A DNA stretch of 64,000 nt from Sabulicella glaciei (GTDB taxonomy: Bacteria > Pseudomonadota > Alphaproteobacteria > Acetobacterales > Acetobacteraceae). Location: positions 124,001 through 188,000 of the forward strand of contig NZ_JAPFQI010000002.1 in NCBI RefSeq assembly GCF_026183895.1, given 5' to 3'. Of the stretch, positions 60,411-64,000 are shown piece by piece. A program made the translations under genes and the position numbers. How positions within the stretch are numbered: the first letter of the stretch is position 1; the number at the start of each line of letters is the position of its first letter. The notes below the pieces were generated by a model, which did no database searches, was not told the origin of the DNA, and worked only from the letters and a program-made list of their open reading frames with translations.

Positions 60411-60622
60411 CCCAGCACCCGCGCCCAATGCAGCACCCCGAGCGCGACGGAGGTGCCGATGGCCGAGATGGCGGCGGCCGTGACCCAGCGGTTCAGGCTG
60501 GCCTTGCCACCGGCGACGAGGCCGCGAGGCCGCGCGACGCCCAGCCTTTCCTCCCGCCAGCGCATGCCCATGGCGATCAGCACGGTCGCCGCCACCATCA
60601 GCAGGAGGGAGAGCTTCACCAT
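60407..60622 (-). CDS. Small membrane protein 2 in the purine operon
   Basis: 71 residues with two hydrophobic segments (about 2-20 and 46-67) separated by an arginine-rich loop (RWREERLGVARPRG). The start ATG 60622 lies inside the end of the preceding gene (7-base overlap); the stop overlaps the following GTG. No family recognised. Size and loop charge suggest a small subunit of a membrane complex. Confidence 0.7.
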   Translation of the reverse strand: MVKLSLLLMVAATVLIAMGMRWREERLGVARPRGLVAGGKASLNRWVTAAAISAIGTSVALGVLHWARVLG

Positions 60623-60879
60623 GGGTAGAACAGCCAGCCCACCGGGTCGCGCCAGGACAGGGCGAGGGAAACGGGCCAGAACAGCCCGCCCAGCACCGCC
60701 TTGCTCAGGATGAAGAAGATCTGCGTCGTGTGGTGCTGCGGCAGCACGTCCAGCGGCGGGCCGAAGAGGAGATAGGCCACGGCGAGCAGCAGGCGCCAGG
60801 CGACCAGCGCCACGGAGACGGCGATGAAGACACGCAGCGAACGCTGCCGGAACCCCTCCGCCGCCACGGCCACCGTCAC
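60616..60879 (-). CDS. Small membrane protein 1 in the purine operon
   Basis: 87 residues from GTG 60879, overlapping the purS stop (GTGA). N-terminal amphipathic region, then two hydrophobic segments (about 16-40 and 51-75), ending in aromatic residues (WLFYPW). Contains HHTT between segments. No family recognised. First of the three coupled small membrane genes that separate purS from purQ. Confidence 0.7.
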   Translation of the reverse strand: MTVAVAAEGFRQRSLRVFIAVSVALVAWRLLLAVAYLLFGPPLDVLPQHHTTQIFFILSKAVLGGLFWPVSLALSWRDPVGWLFYPW

Positions 60880-61118
60880 GCCGCCTCCACCGTGAAGCTC
60901 TCGATCACGGTGTTGGCGAGGAGGCGGCGGGCCATCTCCTCGCCCAGCGCCTTCGCGCGGGCCGGGTCGGCCTCGTTCACTTCGACCACCATGACCTTGC
61001 CGACGCGCACCTCGCCCACCCCGGCGAAGCCGAGATTGCCGAGCGCGCGCTCGATCGCCTTGCCCTGCGGGTCCAGCACCCCGGCCTTCGGGAAGACCGT
61101 GACCTTCAGCTTCGTCAC
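60876..61118 (-). CDS. purS: Phosphoribosylformylglycinamidine synthase subunit PurS
   Basis: 80 residues, normal PurS size: [20 protein letters not shown], then a beta-alpha fold ending [12 protein letters not shown]. It bridges PurQ and PurL. Starts with GTG at 61118 that overlaps the purC stop (GTGA). Confidence 0.95.
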   Translation of the reverse strand: MTKLKVTVFPKAGVLDPQGKAIERALGNLGFAGVGEVRVGKVMVVEVNEADPARAKALGEEMARRLLANTVIESFTVEAA

Positions 61119-61879
61119 TGCATCGCCTCCGGCCCCTTCATGTCGCGCACCCCGGCCTCGGGCAGGATGCCGAGGCGGCGAGCGACTTCCTGGTAGCCTT
61201 CCTCGACCTTGCCGAGGTCGCGACGGAAGCGGTCCTTGTCCATCTTCTCGCCGGTCTTGAGGTCCCAGAGGCGGCAGTTGTCCGGGCTGATCTCGTCGGC
61301 CAGGACGATGCGCATCTCGTCATTCTCCCACAGCCGGCCAAACTCCAGCTTGAAGTCCACCAGCGTGATGCCGACGCCCAGCAGGAGGCCGGTGAGGAAG
61401 TCGTTCACGCGCAGCGTCAGCTGGACGATGTCGTCCAGGTCATGGGTCGAGGCCCAGCCGAAGGCGGTGATGTGCTCCTCGCTCACCATCGGGTCCTGGA
61501 GCGCGTCGTTCTTGTAGTAGTATTCGATGATGGAACGCGGCAGCCGCGTCCCTTCCTGGATGCCGAGCCGCGTGGCGAGCGAGCCGGCGGCGACGTTGCG
61601 CACCACCACCTCGAGCGGGATGATCTCCACCTCGCGCACCAGCTGCTCACGCATGTTAAGGCGGCGGATGAAGTGGTTGGGGATGCCGATCTCGGTCAGG
61701 CGCTGCATCAGATATTCGCTGATGCGGTTGTTGAGCACGCCCTTGCCCGTGATGGTGCCCTTCTTCTGGGCGTTGAAGGCCGTGGCATCGTCCTTGAAAT
61801 ACTGGACGATGGTGCCGGGCTCGGGGCCTTCGAACAGGATCTTGGCCTTGCCCTCGTAGAGCTGCCGGCGACGCGCCAT
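61115..61879 (-). CDS. purC: SAICAR synthetase PurC
   Basis: 254 residues. [10 protein letters not shown] start, then [13 protein letters not shown], and VDFKLEFGR and [13 protein letters not shown] near the active site. Joins aspartate to CAIR in purine synthesis. GAGAGG 8 bases before ATG 61879. Begins the coupled purC-purS-... unit; upstream is the NRDE gene with a 78-base gap. Confidence 0.97.
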   Translation of the reverse strand: MARRRQLYEGKAKILFEGPEPGTIVQYFKDDATAFNAQKKGTITGKGVLNNRISEYLMQRLTEIGIPNHFIRRLNMREQLVREVEIIPLEVVVRNVAAGSLATRLGIQEGTRLPRSIIEYYYKNDALQDPMVSEEHITAFGWASTHDLDDIVQLTLRVNDFLTGLLLGVGITLVDFKLEFGRLWENDEMRIVLADEISPDNCRLWDLKTGEKMDKDRFRRDLGKVEEGYQEVARRLGILPEAGVRDMKGPEAMQ

Positions 61880-61957
61880 GGGGAAAACCTCTCAGGAACT
61901 CGGGCGCGGTATAGCAGCTTCCGCCCCGCGTGCCACGCATGGCTGACCGGCGTGGCC

Positions 61958-62659
61958 TCAACCCAGCGCGACGGGCTCGAATGGGGTGCGGTCGGGGGGG
62001 CCAGGGGCGAAGAGCCATTCGCGCCCGCCCCGCTCCAAAGCCACCAGCGAGGCGCAGACCGTGCCGAAGCCGCCCAGGGGCGGAACGTTCAGCGCCTCCG
62101 CCGCCGCGCCCGTCGAATCGGCCAGCAGGGTAGGCCATGCCCCCCAATCGCCCAAGCGGGGCGGCGAAGCGGCCTGGAAGCGCGGGAGGTGGCGCGTGGT
62201 CCGCGGCGAGGCGCGGTCATTGGGCGGATGGGCCGTCACCATGGACACACCTTCGGGCAGCGGGGTGGCCTCGGCGACGCCAGTGCCAAGGCCGCGCAGG
62301 AAGAAGGCTTCCTGCGCATCGGCGATGACCATGTGGAAGGGCCGCCATTCCCCAGCGGGGAGCGCCGCAATGCGAGCAGAGGCTTCAGCGGCGGTGGCGG
62401 CCTGGAGGGCGAGGACCGGCAATTCCCCGCGCGAGCGCTTGCCGGCGGCGGGACCCAATGTCCCGGGCCGGTTCAGCACCGCGGCCACGATGCCGTGCCG
62501 GTTCAGCGCCATCCACGTTCCGCCGGCGCTGCGGTCACGCCCGCCGGTGACGCCCGGCCAGAAGGGGCCGGGCGGATCCCAGGCGCGGTCCAGCCGCTCG
62601 TCGCGATTGGCGGCGAGGCAGCATCGTCCCTCGCCGCGCCAGAGGATCACGGTGCACAT
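61958..62659 (-). CDS. NRDE/TANGO2 family protein
   Basis: 233 residues. MCTVILWR start and NRDE at residues 18-21, the mark of the NRDE/TANGO2 family (Ntn-hydrolase-like fold with Cys2 as possible nucleophile). TANGO2 proteins are linked to heme and lipid handling in animals; bacterial members are mostly uncharacterised. It sits between a secreted protein gene and purC. Its 3' region has an inverted repeat GCCACGC...GCGTGGC in the gap. Confidence 0.85.
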   Translation of the reverse strand: MCTVILWRGEGRCCLAANRDERLDRAWDPPGPFWPGVTGGRDRSAGGTWMALNRHGIVAAVLNRPGTLGPAAGKRSRGELPVLALQAATAAEASARIAALPAGEWRPFHMVIADAQEAFFLRGLGTGVAEATPLPEGVSMVTAHPPNDRASPRTTRHLPRFQAASPPRLGDWGAWPTLLADSTGAAAEALNVPPLGGFGTVCASLVALERGGREWLFAPGPPDRTPFEPVALG

Positions 62660-62690
62660 CCGCCCCGATCATGCGCGGGGCGGAAGCCTG

Positions 62691-62981
62691 CTACCAGTGG
62701 CGGTTGCGCCAATGCCCCGGCGGCGGACCGCGATGGCGTGGCGGCGGGTAATAGCGCGGCCCGTAATAGCGCGGCGGCGCGTAATACACCGGCGGAGGCG
62801 GCGGCACGTAAACGGGGCGCGGCGGCACGTAGTAAACCGGCGGCGGCGGAGGCGCGTAGTAAACCGGCGGCGGCGGGGCGATATAGGACGGCCCGAAGCC
62901 GAAGGTGACGCTTTGCGCCTGGGCGCCGGCCGCGAGCATCGCGCCGAGCCCCGCAAGAATCATGGTGCGAAGGGGTCGCAT
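62691..62981 (-). CDS. Proline/tyrosine-rich secreted protein
   Basis: 96 residues. Cleavable leader (MRPLRTMILAGLGAMLAAGAQAQ), then VTFGFGPSYIAPPPP followed by repeated P-P-P-P-V-Y-Y units and an Arg/His/Pro/Gly tail. Repeats cover about residues 35-70. CAGGAG lies 8 bases before the ATG. Such repeats suit extended, surface- or wall-bound proteins; similar P/Y-rich sequences occur in some exported proteins of alphaproteobacteria. Placed between purB and an NRDE gene on the same strand. Function unknown. Confidence 0.75.
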   Translation of the reverse strand: MRPLRTMILAGLGAMLAAGAQAQSVTFGFGPSYIAPPPPVYYAPPPPPVYYVPPRPVYVPPPPPVYYAPPRYYGPRYYPPPRHRGPPPGHWRNRHW

Positions 62982-63044
62982 GGCACGGCTCCTGTTGGTT
63001 CGTGACGCATAGAATAACGACGGCGTGGCGGAATCGTGGCGCCT

Positions 63045-64000
63045 TCAGGGTGTTCCGAAGACGCGCGCGAATACCGTGTCAACGTGCCGGAAATCCCGCT
63101 GCGGGTCCATCGCTGCGGACAGCGCACCCGCATCCATCCGCGCCGCCACCTCGGGCACGGCAAGCAGGTTCTCGGCGAAGCGGCGCGCATCGGCCTTTCC
63201 GAGGCCAAGCCACGTTTCCATCGCCGCCTTCTGCACGGCAGCATAGGATCCCTCGCGCGACAGCCCGGCCTGGGTGAGGGCCAGCAGCACCTTCTGGGAA
63301 TGGACGACGCCGCCGAGCGATTCGAGGTTCTCCTCCATTCGTTCGGAGTAGATGGTCAGCTTCTCCATCATGCCGGCGAGGCGCATCAGGGCGAAGTCGA
63401 GGGCGATGGTTGAATCGGGACCGATCACGCGCTCCACGGAGGAGTGGCTGATGTCCCGCTCATGCCAGAGGGTGATGTTCTCCAGGGCTGGGAAGGCATA
63501 GCCGCGCACGAGGCGGGCCAAGCCCGTGAGATTCTCGCTCAGCACCGGGTTGCGCTTGTGGGGCATGGCGCTGCTGCCCTTTTGCCCGGCGTGGAAGAAC
63601 TCCTCCGCTTCGCGCACCTCGCTCCGCTGCAGGTGGCGCACCTCCGTCGCCAGCCGCTCCACCGCGCCCGCCACCACGGCCAGCGCGCAGAAGAAGGCGG
63701 CGTGGCGGTCGCGCGGGATGACCTGGGTCGAAACGGGCTCCACCGCGAGGCCCAGATGGTTCGCCACATGCGCCTCGACGCGCGGGTCCACGCTGGCGAA
63801 GGTGCCGACAGGGCCGGAGATGGCGCAGGTCGCCACCTCGGCCCGCGCGGCCTTCAACCGGTCGAGGTTGCGGGCGAATTCCACGTAATGCCCGGCCAGC
63901 TTGAGGCCGAAGGTGGTCGGCTCGGCATGGATGCCGTGGGAGCGGCCGATGGTCGGGGTGTACTTGTGCTCCAGCGCGCGGGCACGCAGCGCGGCCATCA
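63045..64000 (-). CDS. purB: Adenylosuccinate lyase, C-terminal part
   Basis: The last 318 residues or so of PurB lie here; the N-terminus is beyond base 64000. [16 protein letters not shown] is the fumarase-superfamily signature with the mobile Ser loop, and [16 protein letters not shown] holds a catalytic His. It makes AMP and also AICAR in purine synthesis. Same strand as the other purine genes downstream. Ends 63 bases before the next gene start. Confidence 0.95.
   Translation of the reverse strand, partial: MAALRARALEHKYTPTIGRSHGIHAEPTTFGLKLAGHYVEFARNLDRLKAARAEVATCAISGPVGTFASVDPRVEAHVANHLGLAVEPVSTQVIPRDRHAAFFCALAVVAGAVERLATEVRHLQRSEVREAEEFFHAGQKGSSAMPHKRNPVLSENLTGLARLVRGYAFPALENITLWHERDISHSSVERVIGPDSTIALDFALMRLAGMMEKLTIYSERMEENLESLGGVVHSQKVLLALTQAGLSREGSYAAVQKAAMETWLGLGKADARRFAENLLAVPEVAARMDAGALSAAMDPQRDFRHVDTVFARVFGTP

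Noticed and set aside
62760-62890. Repeat array resembling CRISPR or tandem repeat DNA
   Set aside because: The repeats are codons of the P-P-P-P-V-Y-Y protein, without spacers.

Overview
The window is a gene-dense, very GC-rich chromosomal segment from an alphaproteobacterium, most likely a Roseomonas-like member of the Acetobacteraceae. The basis is the strong G/C third-position bias, the tight GTGA/ATGA gene overlaps, the alphaproteobacterial gene sets (pst-phoU-phoB, purC-purS-purQ-purL-bolA-grxD, a fused indolepyruvate oxidoreductase, many Bug/Liv transporters) and the style of the encoded proteins. The genus is an inference; no rRNA or tRNA gene is present to confirm it. I found no rRNA, tRNA, CRISPR array or prophage. 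One IS200/IS605-type tnpB element is the only clear mobile DNA.

Layout. 1-3456: end of an ABC ATPase gene, a thiamine-diphosphate enzyme, then an AtzG-like small protein with its amidase partner. 3453-5968: an overlapping diacylglycerol-kinase/PAP2-phosphatase pair and a DUF1206 membrane protein. 5976-8603: queA-tgt-queF, the late steps of queuosine synthesis. 8652-13635: an MFS carrier, a secreted protein, an Asp/Glu racemase-family protein, a 1-Cys peroxiredoxin, a HerA-like ATPase and an Lrp/AsnC regulator whose gene ends inside an intrinsic terminator. 13743-20120: fused indolepyruvate:ferredoxin oxidoreductase (divergent from the Lrp gene), an isobutyryl-CoA dehydrogenase-like enzyme, small secreted proteins and an FkbM-type methyltransferase.

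20121-25841 is the phosphate regulon: a possible frameshifted small gene, a Pho-box-like direct repeat, then pstS-pstC-pstA-pstB-phoU-phoB without phoR. 25929-30489 holds a 20-bp palindromic operator candidate followed by a pimF-pimC-pimD-like dicarboxyl-CoA/acyl-CoA degradation cluster. 30550-35040 encodes a branched-chain-amino-acid-type ABC importer whose two permeases are fused in one gene that seems to start at CTG. 35025-35651 is a phosphoglycolate phosphatase, followed by the lone tnpB element (about 35693-37010).

37154-40283 is glmU-glmS (UDP-GlcNAc supply). 40332-42073 pairs a cyclase-family hydrolase with a Bug-type solute receptor. 42182-48691 carries succinate-semialdehyde dehydrogenase, a methyltransferase, glutathione reductase, class II DAHP synthase and nicotinate phosphoribosyltransferase. 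48736-54513 runs nadE - acidic-tail protein - gltX - cysS - trmJ. 54510-56531 contains a small membrane protein, rpsD with a recognisable promoter, and a DUF1796 cysteine-peptidase-like gene.

56539-64000, all on the minus strand, is the purine cluster: purB (cut by the window end), a Pro/Tyr-rich secreted protein, an NRDE/TANGO2 protein, purC, purS, three overlapping small membrane-protein genes, purQ, purL, bolA and grxD. The three membrane ORFs inside the purine operon are the best candidate here for an undescribed system. Other unusual points are the CTG-started permease fusion, the tnpB element with a possible guide-RNA end, the AtzG-like pair and the palindrome before the pim-like cluster.
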